Shown here one piece after another: positions 28,813 to 36,704 of a DNA stretch of 64,000 bases; within the stretch, counting starts at the first letter, position 1, and each line of letters opens with the position of its first letter. Under the pieces are notes generated by a model. That model was not told where the DNA came from and made no database searches. It saw only the letters and a program-made list of their open reading frames with translations. The stretch comes from Corynebacterium amycolatum SK46 (lineage in GTDB: Bacteria; Actinomycetota; Actinomycetes; Mycobacteriales; Mycobacteriaceae). Location of the stretch: NCBI RefSeq assembly GCF_000173655.1, contig NZ_ABZU01000002.1:1-64000 (forward strand). The letters are read 5' to 3'. A program made the position numbers and the translations under genes.

Positions 28813-28844
28813 CTGTGGGTCTTTAAAAACTGTGGGTCTTTAAA
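28813..28844 (-). repeat. 15-base tandem direct repeat in the whiB2 leader
   Basis: CTGTGGGTCTTTAAA occurs twice (28813-28827 and 28830-28844), exact and with a 17-base period. It lies 26 to 57 bases upstream of the whiB2 start codon, next to the ribosome site, so it may be part of the 5' leader or a two-site operator. Confidence 0.85.
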
Positions 28845-28876
28845 TTGGGCTTAGTGTGCGAAACACACATTTGTGA

Positions 28877-28890
28877 TTACACACGTGTAA
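28877..28890. promoter_or_regulatory. Palindrome upstream of whiB2, candidate operator
   Basis: TTACAC-AC-GTGTAA, a perfect six-base inverted repeat about 90 bases upstream of the whiB2 start. The half-site spacing suits a dimeric regulator; which one is unknown. Confidence 0.4.
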
Positions 28891-29124
28891 CCCACCATCG
28901 GTCAAGCCGAATAGAGAATTTGCCCCAATACTTTTCATTGCCCCTGAAGCACCTCCCCCCGCGTTGGGGATTAAGTTCAGGTTGAAGGATGGCGCCTGAA
29001 CCCTAAACCTGCCACCTGAACTCAATCACATTCGCCGCATGCCTCTCACCAGCAACTTTGGCGACACTTCGGCAACTCTAATCAAATATTGCCGACAAAA
29101 GTCTGACACGCCGAAGGCTGCAGA

Positions 29125-30282
29125 CTAGACATCCGTCGAAAAACGTACTCCGTGATCGGGAATCTGGACGCCCGGCCACACACGGATACCGTTAATCAAT
29201 TCACAGCGCGCACCAACGACGGCACCCTCGCCAATAATGGCATCACTGATGACCGTTCGCGGGCCAATATCGGCGCCATCGGCAATCACAGAGCGCTCAA
29301 TCACAGCACCGGCACCGATGCGTGCGCCGTCGAAAATCACCGATTGATCAATCCGAGCGCCCGCACCAATCTCCGCCCCACGGCCGACAACAGAGCCACC
29401 GTAGAGAAGAGCGCCGCCACCGACCGACGCTGATTCGTCGACAAGCGCTTCGCCGTGCTTACCTTCTAGAAGTGGTGACGGCGCGATACCGCGGACCAAA
29501 TCGGAGGAGCCGCGGACGAAGTCACCCGGAGTCCCCATGTCACGCCAGTAGGCGTAATCAACGTGACCGTAGACGTTCATACCGCGGTCAAGCAGCGCTG
29601 GGAAGATTTCACGCTCGACGCTGATGGGGCGACCAGCCGGAATCGATTCGATAATCTCGCGGCGGAACACGTAGATACCGGCGTTAATCTGATCGGTTGG
29701 CGGATCCTGGGTCTTCTCCAGGAACTCCAGGACGCGCCCATCCTCATCGGTCGGAACACAGCCGAACGCGCGTGGATCCGGCACACGGACGAGGTGCATC
29801 GTGACGTCCGCGTCCTTCTCCGCGTGTGTACCCAACACCGCGCGCAAGTCGGTACCGCCGAGGACATCGCCGTTGAAAATCATCGCGGTGTCATAGCGCA
29901 GCTTGTCTAGGACGTTTCGGATACCGCCACCGGTCCCCAGAGGCTCAGCCTCAAAGACGTATTCAATTTCGAGACCCAAATCCGAACCGTCGCCGAAGTG
30001 TTCTTCAAATACTTCAGCTCGGTAGGAGGTGCCCAATACCACGTGCTTCATACCTGCTGCACGAATGCGGCCAAGCAGATGCTCCAGGAATGGATGCCCT
30101 GCCGTGGGCAGCATCGGCTTCGGCGTATTCACAGTAAGGGGACGCAAACGCGTACCTTGCCCGCCGACCAGAATAACAGCGTCAGTCTGTTCAGCTAACG
30201 TGGCTCCCGCCTGCTGTGCAGCATCCGTTCCCGGCTGGAAAGCGGAGCCATGCCCAGCACTCGGACGAACTTCGGTAGTCAT
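29125..30282 (-). CDS. manC: Mannose-1-phosphate guanylyltransferase (GDP-mannose pyrophosphorylase)
   Basis: A 385-residue nucleotidyltransferase. The N-terminal catalytic motif is VILVGGQGTRLRPLT followed by 'PKPMLP'; the C-terminal third is a left-handed beta-helix of hexapeptide repeats (for example 'GAEIGAGARIDQSVI', 'GARIGAGAVIERSVI'). It makes GDP-mannose, the donor for lipoarabinomannan and protein mannosylation. It is the last gene of the unit with rmlD and wbbL (gap of 41 bases), the order of Rv3264c-Rv3266c. Confidence 0.92.
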   Translation of the reverse strand: MTTEVRPSAGHGSAFQPGTDAAQQAGATLAEQTDAVILVGGQGTRLRPLTVNTPKPMLPTAGHPFLEHLLGRIRAAGMKHVVLGTSYRAEVFEEHFGDGSDLGLEIEYVFEAEPLGTGGGIRNVLDKLRYDTAMIFNGDVLGGTDLRAVLGTHAEKDADVTMHLVRVPDPRAFGCVPTDEDGRVLEFLEKTQDPPTDQINAGIYVFRREIIESIPAGRPISVEREIFPALLDRGMNVYGHVDYAYWRDMGTPGDFVRGSSDLVRGIAPSPLLEGKHGEALVDESASVGGGALLYGGSVVGRGAEIGAGARIDQSVIFDGARIGAGAVIERSVIADGADIGPRTVISDAIIGEGAVVGARCELINGIRVWPGVQIPDHGVRFSTDV

Positions 30283-30323
30283 GAAATCGGTAACTTTCTT
30301 CGATGGATCATTCCAACAGTTAA

Positions 30324-31247
30324 TTAATTCCTACGCTTTTTGGCCGCGATTATGACTTTGCCACGCAGGAACAGCCCCAAACGCAATGCCAGTCGCACAG
30401 GTGCCAGCGCCGGCCCCGGCAGGCGATCTGACATAAAACGGTATGCCGACTCGTGATGGGCCTTTACGGTAATTTCTGGGTGCTTATTGGCAGAATGCCC
30501 CTGCGCGTGACGAATCTCTGCACGGGGACAGAAAACATTGCTCCAACCGGCCTTGCCCAGTCGGTCACCCAGATCCACGTCCTCCATGTACATGAAGTAG
30601 CGGGTATCAAAGCCATCAATCTGGTCGAACGCATCCCACCGCAACAGCAGGCATGCGCCCGACAACCATCCCGCCGATCGCTCACAATCCATATCCGTGT
30701 CATCCCGGTAGTGACGTGAGAACGGGTTAGTAGGCCAGATATCGGCGAGCAGCGCGTGTCCGATACCGCTGACAAGTTTAGGAACCGCGCGTGCCGACGG
30801 GTACACGCTGCCATCCGCTTCGCGAATCAGCGGACCAATCGCTCCGGCTTTGGGATTGCGCTGCGCGCATTCCAACAGAGCATCAATTGCGCCAGGGGCA
30901 AACACCACGTCAGGATTGACCAGCATGACGTAATCAGGATTAATCTCACCGGCACGGCGAGCCCGTCCCAGCTCCGCAATGCCACGGTTAGCTGCCGCGC
31001 CATAGCCAATGTTGCCGCCAGTGCGCAGAAGCTGAACATCCGCTCCGGTCTTCTTGGCCCGAGCTTCTTCCTTCTCCACGGAACCATCCGTCGAGCCGTT
31101 GTCGGCCATAATCAGACGCGTGGAGGCACTGGCGGCGGGGCCCAGCGAATCCACCAGCTTGCTCAGGTGCTCACCGGGCGAAAAGGTCACGGTGACCACA
31201 CCGAGCGGAAGCTGCGAGGGTTGCGGGGAATTCGAGGTTTCATTCAC
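30324..31247 (-). CDS. wbbL: Rhamnosyltransferase WbbL (arabinogalactan linker)
   Basis: A 307-residue GT2-family glycosyltransferase that adds rhamnose to GlcNAc-PP-decaprenol, starting the linker of arabinogalactan. The nucleotide-sugar part 'GVVTVTFSPGEHLSKLVDSL', the metal site region 'VNPDVVFAPGAIDALL' and the acceptor motif 'MYMEDVDLGDRLGKAGW' (EDxDL) are visible. I chose the GTG at 31247, 11 bases after the rmlD stop; the open frame reaches 31292 but that would overlap rmlD. Next to rmlD and manC as in Rv3265c. Confidence 0.92.
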   Translation of the reverse strand: MNETSNSPQPSQLPLGVVTVTFSPGEHLSKLVDSLGPAASASTRLIMADNGSTDGSVEKEEARAKKTGADVQLLRTGGNIGYGAAANRGIAELGRARRAGEINPDYVMLVNPDVVFAPGAIDALLECAQRNPKAGAIGPLIREADGSVYPSARAVPKLVSGIGHALLADIWPTNPFSRHYRDDTDMDCERSAGWLSGACLLLRWDAFDQIDGFDTRYFMYMEDVDLGDRLGKAGWSNVFCPRAEIRHAQGHSANKHPEITVKAHHESAYRFMSDRLPGPALAPVRLALRLGLFLRGKVIIAAKKRRN

Positions 31248-31258
31248 AAACCTAGACC

Positions 31259-32233
31259 CTAGGTCAGGACTGCACGCAAAGTGTCCTGCCACTCCGGAAG
31301 TGAATGTAGACCTACCTCACTCCATGCGGAGCCATCCAACACGGACCAGGCCGGACGCGGGGCCGGACGCGGGAACTCACTGCTGGTACAAGCCACCACA
31401 CGCTGTGGATCGTGACCGGTGAGCCGAAATACTTCGCGAGCCACTTCGAACCATGTCGCCTGACCGCTGCCCGTGACATGGAAGGTGCCGGTCGGTGCAC
31501 TGTTCGGTTCGGACAACACGCGTTCGGACAACTCCCAGATAGCCCCGGCGAGGGCACCGACAAAGGTGGGGTTGCCGTGCTGATCGTCAACGACCTTAAT
31601 AATTGCCGGGTTGCCCTTGTCATCAGTCGCCGTCTCCGCCAGACGCATCATCGTGGAAACGAAGTCCTTGGCCTCCGGCTGCGTGGGCCCCGACCAGACC
31701 CACGCTGTGCGCAAAATAGCGAAACGCGCCCCCGAATCACGCACATTATTCTCCCCAACTAACTTGGTACGTCCGTACATAGTCTGAGGCGCGGTGAAAT
31801 CATCAACTCGCAGCGCTCGGCGCTGCCCCGTCATCTCATCGATTGCTACATCACCGAAGACATAGTCGGTGGAGATGTGAATGAGATACGCGTCTTCCTT
31901 TTTCGCCCGAGCCGCCAAGTACTTCGGTCCAAGTGCATTGATTAGGTGCGCTGAACCGGGATCGGATTCTGCACCATCGACATCGGTCGCCGCTGCCGCG
32001 CTAATGATGATGTCGACGTCGTCAAGCAGAGGCGTTGCCTCCACAGCAGCCGAATCAGTGATATCCAACTGTGCCCGAGTGAGAGCGCGCACCTCAACAT
32101 CGGCGGCGAAAGAATCACGCTGAAGCGCAGTACCCAGCTGTCCAGCCGCACCAGTTATGGCGATAATGGGACGCCGCGAGTTGCTGCAGGTTGGTCCATG
32201 GGTGGCGAAATGCGAGACTGAAATTTCAGACAT
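31259..32233 (-). CDS. rmlD: dTDP-4-dehydrorhamnose reductase
   Basis: A 324-residue short-chain reductase making dTDP-L-rhamnose. The NAD(P) motif is ITGAAGQLGTAL; the catalytic pair is in 'YGRTKLVGE' (YxxxK) with an upstream 'STDYVFG'. The ATG at 32233 is favoured; an ATG 30 codons upstream would lead with the translated direct repeat (two copies of RLHLNTVSI) and is not protein-like. It is the first gene of the rmlD-wbbL-manC unit and is divergent from lcpA. Confidence 0.93.
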   Translation of the reverse strand: MSEISVSHFATHGPTCSNSRRPIIAITGAAGQLGTALQRDSFAADVEVRALTRAQLDITDSAAVEATPLLDDVDIIISAAAATDVDGAESDPGSAHLINALGPKYLAARAKKEDAYLIHISTDYVFGDVAIDEMTGQRRALRVDDFTAPQTMYGRTKLVGENNVRDSGARFAILRTAWVWSGPTQPEAKDFVSTMMRLAETATDDKGNPAIIKVVDDQHGNPTFVGALAGAIWELSERVLSEPNSAPTGTFHVTGSGQATWFEVAREVFRLTGHDPQRVVACTSSEFPRPAPRPAWSVLDGSAWSEVGLHSLPEWQDTLRAVLT

Positions 32234-32249
32234 ATTCTTCTTTATCACT

Positions 32250-32263
32250 ATCGTAGATACGAT
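32250..32263. promoter_or_regulatory. Palindrome in the rmlD/lcpA divergent region
   Basis: ATCGTA-GA-TACGAT, a perfect six-base inverted repeat 17 bases upstream of the rmlD start codon. A candidate operator for the rmlD unit; it abuts the tandem repeat at 32261-32320. Confidence 0.45.
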
Positions 32264-32320
32264 TGACACTGTGTTGAGGTGCAACCGGATACGGATTGAC
32301 ACTGTGTTGAGGTGTAACCG
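32261..32320 (+). repeat. Tandem 27-base repeat with TTGACA between rmlD and lcpA
   Basis: A 27-base unit beginning GATTGACACTGTGTTGAGG occurs at 32261-32287 and 32294-32320, differing by one base (C or T), with a 33-base period. Each copy carries a perfect TTGACA, so both may supply -35 hexamers for the rightward lcpA gene or bind a regulator. A TATATT at 32415-32420 would be a separate -10 candidate closer to lcpA. Confidence 0.85.
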
Positions 32321-32449
32321 CACACGGTTGGACGGTTAAGGTTTATGTAGTTTCTGCAGCTGCTTACTGCCCTCCACGATGTGTGGAATGCCCTCGCAGA
32401 CATGCAGCACAAATTATATTTTCGAAAACGGTTTAAGAGGAGCCCCGGT

Positions 32450-34036
32450 TTGAGCAGCCACACGCCACGCGCGCGTCACGCACGCGATATTCAAGCGCCA
32501 CCGTCCTCTGCAGAGAGTACCGCCCAAGCTTGGCCGCCGATGCTACGCAATGCGCTTGTGCTGCTATCGGCCATTATCCTTGTTATTTCCGCAGTTGGCT
32601 GGTGGACACTTGGTAGGACCACCGACAACTTGGGTTCGGGTGGCGACTTCGGGCTGGGCAACGAGAAGGACGGCGCAACCGATATTCTGCTCGTCGGCTC
32701 CGACTCCCGCACCGATGCCCAGGGCAACCCGCTGACTCCGGAAGAAGTTGAGCTTCTGCGTGCCGGCGACGAAGAAGCCACAAATACAGACACGATTATT
32801 GTGATTCGTGTTCCTGCCGATGGTTCTTCAGCGACGGCTATTTCCATTCCGCGCGATACCTATGTCCACACCAATCGACTAGGCAACACAAAGATTAATG
32901 GTGTCTACGGCAACACAAAGCAGATGGTGGAAGAGGAACTCGCAGGAAGCGGGGCCTCGCCGGAAGACATTGAGCGTCGCTCGACCGAGGCCGGACGTAG
33001 AGCTCTAATTGAAACCATTAGCGACCTCAGCGGTATCACCGTTGACCACTACGCAGAAGTTGGCCTGCTCGGCTTCGTCCTGCTCACCGATGCCATCGGC
33101 GGTGTCGATGTATGTCTGAATGAGGCTGTCTACGACGAGTTCTCGGGTGCAGATTTCCCAGCGGGCTCACAGACATTGAAGGGTGCCGACGCGCTCTCAT
33201 TCGTCCGCCAGCGCCACGGTCTGCCCCGTGGTGACCTCGACCGAATTACTCGCCAGCAGGTCTTCATGGCCTCGTTCACCAATAAGCTGCTCGGCGCTGG
33301 CACACTGTCTAATCCCGCGAAGCTGTCTGAACTGGGCAATGCCGTCCAGCGCTCGGTGGTGCTCGACGACAACTGGGATGTCACCGGATTTGCCACCCAG
33401 ATGCAGGGCCTCAGTGGTGGCAACGTGAAGTTTGAAACTATCCCGGTGACCTCGATTGACGGTGTCGGTGACTATGGCGAGTCGGTGGTCACAATCGATA
33501 AGGGCCAGGTTCACCAGTACTTCGAGACCCTGCTGGGCACCAAGGAAGAAGAAGCTCCGACGAAGGAAGAAGACGAAAAGAAGGCTGACCCCAACGCGGC
33601 TGAAACTACAGTCAGCGTTTACAACGCCACAGGCATCGAAGGTTTGGCCAGCGGCGTCTCAGGCTTCTTAACGGAAAAGGGCTACACCCAGGGAGAGGTC
33701 GGCAACGCTGAGTTCGCCGGCGTTGCCTCCAGCCAGATCAATGCGGCTGACCCAGAGGATCCGGCAGCTCAGGCCATCTCTGAAGCACTCGGTGGCGTAC
33801 CGATTGTCCACGATCCATACCTCGATCCGCACCACATCTCAGTGACAATTGCCGGTGACTACGAAGGCCCGGGATTGACATCAGAGGGAATGGCCGCTGA
33901 TTCGGGCGACGGTGCCGAACCCGCGCCTGAAGTAGAAGATGGTTCCAATGGCGATGTCATCGGCCAGGAGGGCGGGGCAATTCCGCAGGAAGATCGCCCC
34001 GCTATCGACGCCGCCGGCGTGACTTGCGTGAACTAG
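32450..34036 (+). CDS. lcpA: LytR-CpsA-Psr (LCP) family glycan ligase
   Basis: A membrane-anchored protein of about 528 residues: cytoplasmic N-terminus, one transmembrane helix ('LVLLSAIILVISAVGWW'), an extracytoplasmic LCP domain with 'GSDSRTD', 'ISIPRDTYV' and 'FVRQRHGLPRGDLDRI', then an acidic linker and a LytR_C domain ('VSVYNATGIEGLASGVSGFL'). It would attach arabinogalactan to peptidoglycan, as LcpA does in C. glutamicum. I prefer the TTG at 32450 because AAGAGGAG lies seven bases upstream; a GTG at 32381 is the alternative. Its end overlaps hypC1 by four bases. Confidence 0.9.
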   Translation: MSSHTPRARHARDIQAPPSSAESTAQAWPPMLRNALVLLSAIILVISAVGWWTLGRTTDNLGSGGDFGLGNEKDGATDILLVGSDSRTDAQGNPLTPEEVELLRAGDEEATNTDTIIVIRVPADGSSATAISIPRDTYVHTNRLGNTKINGVYGNTKQMVEEELAGSGASPEDIERRSTEAGRRALIETISDLSGITVDHYAEVGLLGFVLLTDAIGGVDVCLNEAVYDEFSGADFPAGSQTLKGADALSFVRQRHGLPRGDLDRITRQQVFMASFTNKLLGAGTLSNPAKLSELGNAVQRSVVLDDNWDVTGFATQMQGLSGGNVKFETIPVTSIDGVGDYGESVVTIDKGQVHQYFETLLGTKEEEAPTKEEDEKKADPNAAETTVSVYNATGIEGLASGVSGFLTEKGYTQGEVGNAEFAGVASSQINAADPEDPAAQAISEALGGVPIVHDPYLDPHHISVTIAGDYEGPGLTSEGMAADSGDGAEPAPEVEDGSNGDVIGQEGGAIPQEDRPAIDAAGVTCVN

Positions 34037-34293
34037 GTCCGTCCCTTCGGGGAGACCTCAGCGACATGTTCGATGAGGTTATATTCCTCAATTGCGGCTA
34101 AGGACTCCTTGGCCTCCTGCTCGTCCAGCACGTTCATGATGAACCCGTTCTGGACGAACACCCAATCACCTACCACCAGCTCAGGCACGTACATTGCCGA
34201 GCATTGCCGCTTTTGCCCCGCCATATCCACTGTCGCCATCGGCAGTGGACCATCGGCTATTGCCAAAACCCGGGCAGGAATTCCAAGACACAT
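34033..34293 (-). CDS. hypC: Hydrogenase maturation chaperone HypC (copy 1), HupF/HoxL-like candidate
   Basis: An 86-residue HypC-type protein. The essential Cys2 is present (MCLGIPARV), and the middle strand region 'VGDWVFVQNGFIMNVLD' is typical. It chaperones large-subunit precursor and carries Fe(CN)2CO with HypD. The ATG at 34293 is set by the need for Cys2. It follows the large-subunit-like gene by only four bases, whereas the other hypC sits with hypD, so this copy probably serves that partner. The pairing resembles HoxL-HoxV of Ralstonia (inference). Confidence 0.9.
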   Translation of the reverse strand: MCLGIPARVLAIADGPLPMATVDMAGQKRQCSAMYVPELVVGDWVFVQNGFIMNVLDEQEAKESLAAIEEYNLIEHVAEVSPKGRT

Positions 34294-34297
34294 CGTG

Positions 34298-35662
34298 TTA
34301 CTTCGTCCTCTCCACTTCAGTCGGGGCGTCCGCCGAACCACGGCTATCCGCTGTCATATTGCCCGCAGGTGCACCGGCATGTTCCTGCATCGTGAATGTC
34401 ATCACTCCCGCGGGTGCCGAGCTACACGGTAGGCACGGATCAGCGGCCCAGATGGACTTCTCGACCCCCGCAGTCTCCCCGCCATCGCACAGCTGCTCGG
34501 TGAGCATACGAGTCAGCCAGGGCTCATTCTGCGCAGTTGGCGTCATGATCTGACAATCCGTGATGATGCCGTCAGCCCCTGCCGTATAGCGATGCACTAA
34601 CAGCCCGCGCGGCCCGTCAATCATCCCGACACCACTGCGATGCCCTTCAAAGTCAGCATTCTCAATCGCTGTCACAGCCTTCGGATCGCACACATGGTCG
34701 CCGAGCAGTTCCCCGTCGGCAAGCACCCGCTTTGCCCAAGCCACGGTGTCAGCGAGAAGCTGGCGTTGGGCGTCGCGTGGGCTGATTCCACGCTTATCGA
34801 CGACAACCTGTCTGGAGACCGGCCCCACCCGGTAGAAATCTTCCCGCTGGCCTGCACAGCCATCCTTGACCAGCTCCTTTGAGGCATCAAACATCGGTCT
34901 GGGAGCAGCATCGCCCGGACGGGACTCACGAACGCGTGTAGGCCAATCAGCAGCCGGGAAAATCTGCGCCGCGGTATCGGTGTGATGCCGCGCGACTGCC
35001 AGGTAATTTCCCAGCGGAGCAAGCTCACCGTCAGCATCGACAACTGCGACGTCGAGGCCGTCAAAAGTATCCGTCCAAGCATCAGGAGCATCAGGAGCAT
35101 CGGGGGCGGCAAGAAGCTCCACTTCCTTGATTACCGCCGTCTCAGCCAGCGCTTCCAGAGCACCTTCTGCCTCAGAAACCAGCGTCTTATCCACTGCCGC
35201 GCGCACGCCTCCGGGGACTGCGACATCCGGGAAGTGCGACGGTGCCCCCGCTGCACGCATCAGAGCTTTTCCGGCACGCTTCATTGCCCGCGCCCCCTCG
35301 CGGTCGACGGCCACAAACTTGGTCGCTAGATTATCCAAGGTCGACCCGGCCGCCAGCAGCTCTCGAATCAACTGTGCAGTTCGGGGAATGTCGGAAATCC
35401 CGTAGAGGTCCTCCACCGCTCGCACGCCTGCAAGGTGATGCACAACCGGACAAAGGCCACATAGCCGCTTGGTGATATCTGGCACATCCAACGCCCGCTT
35501 CCCGACCAGCATCCCGTCGATACGCGGCAGCCCTGAGAGGTCGAAGGACACCTGTGTAATAGCGCCGTTGTCATCGCGATAGACATCCAGTCGCGCCTCG
35601 AATGGGTCAACGAGTTCATCAAGTTGGATGTGTTGAGTGACCGGGACGGATTCCGATGGCAT
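34298..35662 (-). CDS. [NiFe] hydrogenase large-subunit-like protein without its own small subunit
   Basis: A 454-residue protein related to hydrogenase large subunits. The N-terminal L1 motif R66-LCGLCPVV-H75 is canonical. The C-terminal L2 motif begins DPCLPC (C410, C413) but continues SSA where true subunits have the cleavage-site His or Arg, and a 41-residue Ala/Thr-rich tail follows. Thus the protease recognition appears lost. It may be a cofactor-assembly scaffold (HupK/HoxV-like) or an orphan enzyme. An APD tripeptide repeat (9-base units at 35081-35104) interrupts it. I chose the ATG at 35662, with AGGAGG 12 bases upstream. Confidence 0.75.
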   Translation of the reverse strand: MPSESVPVTQHIQLDELVDPFEARLDVYRDDNGAITQVSFDLSGLPRIDGMLVGKRALDVPDITKRLCGLCPVVHHLAGVRAVEDLYGISDIPRTAQLIRELLAAGSTLDNLATKFVAVDREGARAMKRAGKALMRAAGAPSHFPDVAVPGGVRAAVDKTLVSEAEGALEALAETAVIKEVELLAAPDAPDAPDAWTDTFDGLDVAVVDADGELAPLGNYLAVARHHTDTAAQIFPAADWPTRVRESRPGDAAPRPMFDASKELVKDGCAGQREDFYRVGPVSRQVVVDKRGISPRDAQRQLLADTVAWAKRVLADGELLGDHVCDPKAVTAIENADFEGHRSGVGMIDGPRGLLVHRYTAGADGIITDCQIMTPTAQNEPWLTRMLTEQLCDGGETAGVEKSIWAADPCLPCSSAPAGVMTFTMQEHAGAPAGNMTADSRGSADAPTEVERTK

Positions 35663-35711
35663 TGTCCGTCTGCGCCTCCTTCGCGCTGAGTGCTTCGCCA
35701 TAATGGTATCT

Positions 35712-36062
35712 GTGCATGAGCTTGGATTGTTGACCAGCGTGGTGAAAAAGATTGCTGAGGTCTGCCCGGGACGCACTGTGACAAAGGTGTCAATGCGTGT
35801 GGGCGACCGCTCCGGGGTCGTCTACGATTCCCTCATCGCCGCATGGCCCGTGGCCAGTGCCGCGACGCAGTGTGAGGGCGCCGAGTTAGATGCCGAGCTT
35901 ATTGTCTCGACGGTCTACTGCCCCACCTGCGAGGCCGAGCATGAAATTGATGAATTCTATGCTCTAACCTGCCCTGTCTGTGGCACACCAACTGCGGATC
36001 TACGGCACGGCCGCGAGTTTGAAATCTCCAGTATTGAGGTCAAAGCTGAGGGCGAGAGTTAG
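35712..36062 (+). CDS. hypA: Nickel insertion protein HypA (copy 1)
   Basis: A 116-residue HypA. The GTG at 35712 gives the obligatory N-terminus Met-His-Glu, where His2 binds nickel; an ATG three codons earlier would bury it. The zinc site has two CxxC pairs (CPTC and CPVC). It is the only rightward gene in this stretch, only 49 bases from the divergent large-subunit-like gene, and ends in a 4-base convergent overlap with the protease gene. Confidence 0.88.
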   Translation: MHELGLLTSVVKKIAEVCPGRTVTKVSMRVGDRSGVVYDSLIAAWPVASAATQCEGAELDAELIVSTVYCPTCEAEHEIDEFYALTCPVCGTPTADLRHGREFEISSIEVKAEGES

Positions 36063-36697
36063 ACCTCGCTGTCGCGCTCGTCGGCAAGCCAACTGTCAAT
36101 GAGCTCGCGCGCAACCTCAGTCGCCTCCTCAATGCCGCCAAGTGCCGTGTTGCTGAGCCCCACCGCCATGTCAGCTGACTCGTAGACCACTCCCACCACA
36201 CCGACGCGCTCAGGCTCCTGCCCCAACAGGCGCGCCGCGGTGAGCAAATCCAGCAAACCAACCTGATGCGCGGACAGCTTTGCCGCCAATAGTCGAGGGA
36301 TCTGGTCACCGACGAGCTTGACGACGGTACCGGGATCCCCCGGACCAGCGAGAGCGTCGAGCAACAATAAGTTCTTGGCCTCCTGCACGATGGGCAGCAA
36401 CTCCATACCGCAGGTACCGCCATCGATGTAGGCAACCGCACCCGTCCATTCGTCCCCTCGCCCGGCGATGTTCGCAGGATCATCGAGGCTGGAGGGCGAC
36501 CAGACCAGATGCGCGGAATCTCCGGCCTGCGTCGTCTGCCCCATGCCTGCAGATTCCAGTTCTGGGGCGAGACGCCTCAGCAGCTCGAGACCAATGCCGT
36601 CGTCGCCCATGACGGGGTTGCCGATGCCAAGAACCGTCACCAACGGGGTGCCAGCATCAGCACCGGTGACTGCGTCGGACGTCTTATCGCTACCCAA
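36059..36697 (-). CDS. Hydrogenase maturation endopeptidase (HyaD/HybD/HoxM family)
   Basis: A 212-residue endopeptidase that removes the C-terminal tail of the large subunit after nickel insertion. The opening motif GIGNPVMGDDG is at 24-34; 'YIDGGTCGMELL' and 'SAHQVGLLDLL' supply the other nickel-sensing Asp and His. It is longer than most (about 160 residues) through an insertion of about 40 residues around 'SPSSLDDPANIAGRGDEW'. The TTG start at 36697 has AGGAGA just upstream and lies seven bases after the cytochrome b stop. Confidence 0.88.
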   Translation of the reverse strand: MGSDKTSDAVTGADAGTPLVTVLGIGNPVMGDDGIGLELLRRLAPELESAGMGQTTQAGDSAHLVWSPSSLDDPANIAGRGDEWTGAVAYIDGGTCGMELLPIVQEAKNLLLLDALAGPGDPGTVVKLVGDQIPRLLAAKLSAHQVGLLDLLTAARLLGQEPERVGVVGVVYESADMAVGLSNTALGGIEEATEVARELIDSWLADERDSEV

Positions 36698-36704
36698 TGA
36701 TCTC

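Larger units (their letters stand above)
28788..29124. promoter_or_regulatory. whiB2 upstream region
   Basis: A 337-base gap with no convincing gene. On the whiB2 side it holds a tandem direct repeat (28813-28844), then GTGTG-CGAAA-CACAC (28854-28868) and the palindrome TTACAC-AC-GTGTAA (28877-28890). These suggest a regulated promoter and leader. The stretch next to manC (about 28900-29124) shows nothing clear. Confidence 0.5.

Noticed and set aside
28840-29025. A 61-codon leftward open frame upstream of whiB2
   Set aside because: No ribosome site, no recognisable sequence, and it overlaps the region of regulatory repeats.
32234-32323. An upstream in-frame start for rmlD giving a 30-residue extension with two RLHLNTVSI copies
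   Set aside because: The extension is merely the translation of the DNA tandem repeat and is absent from the family.
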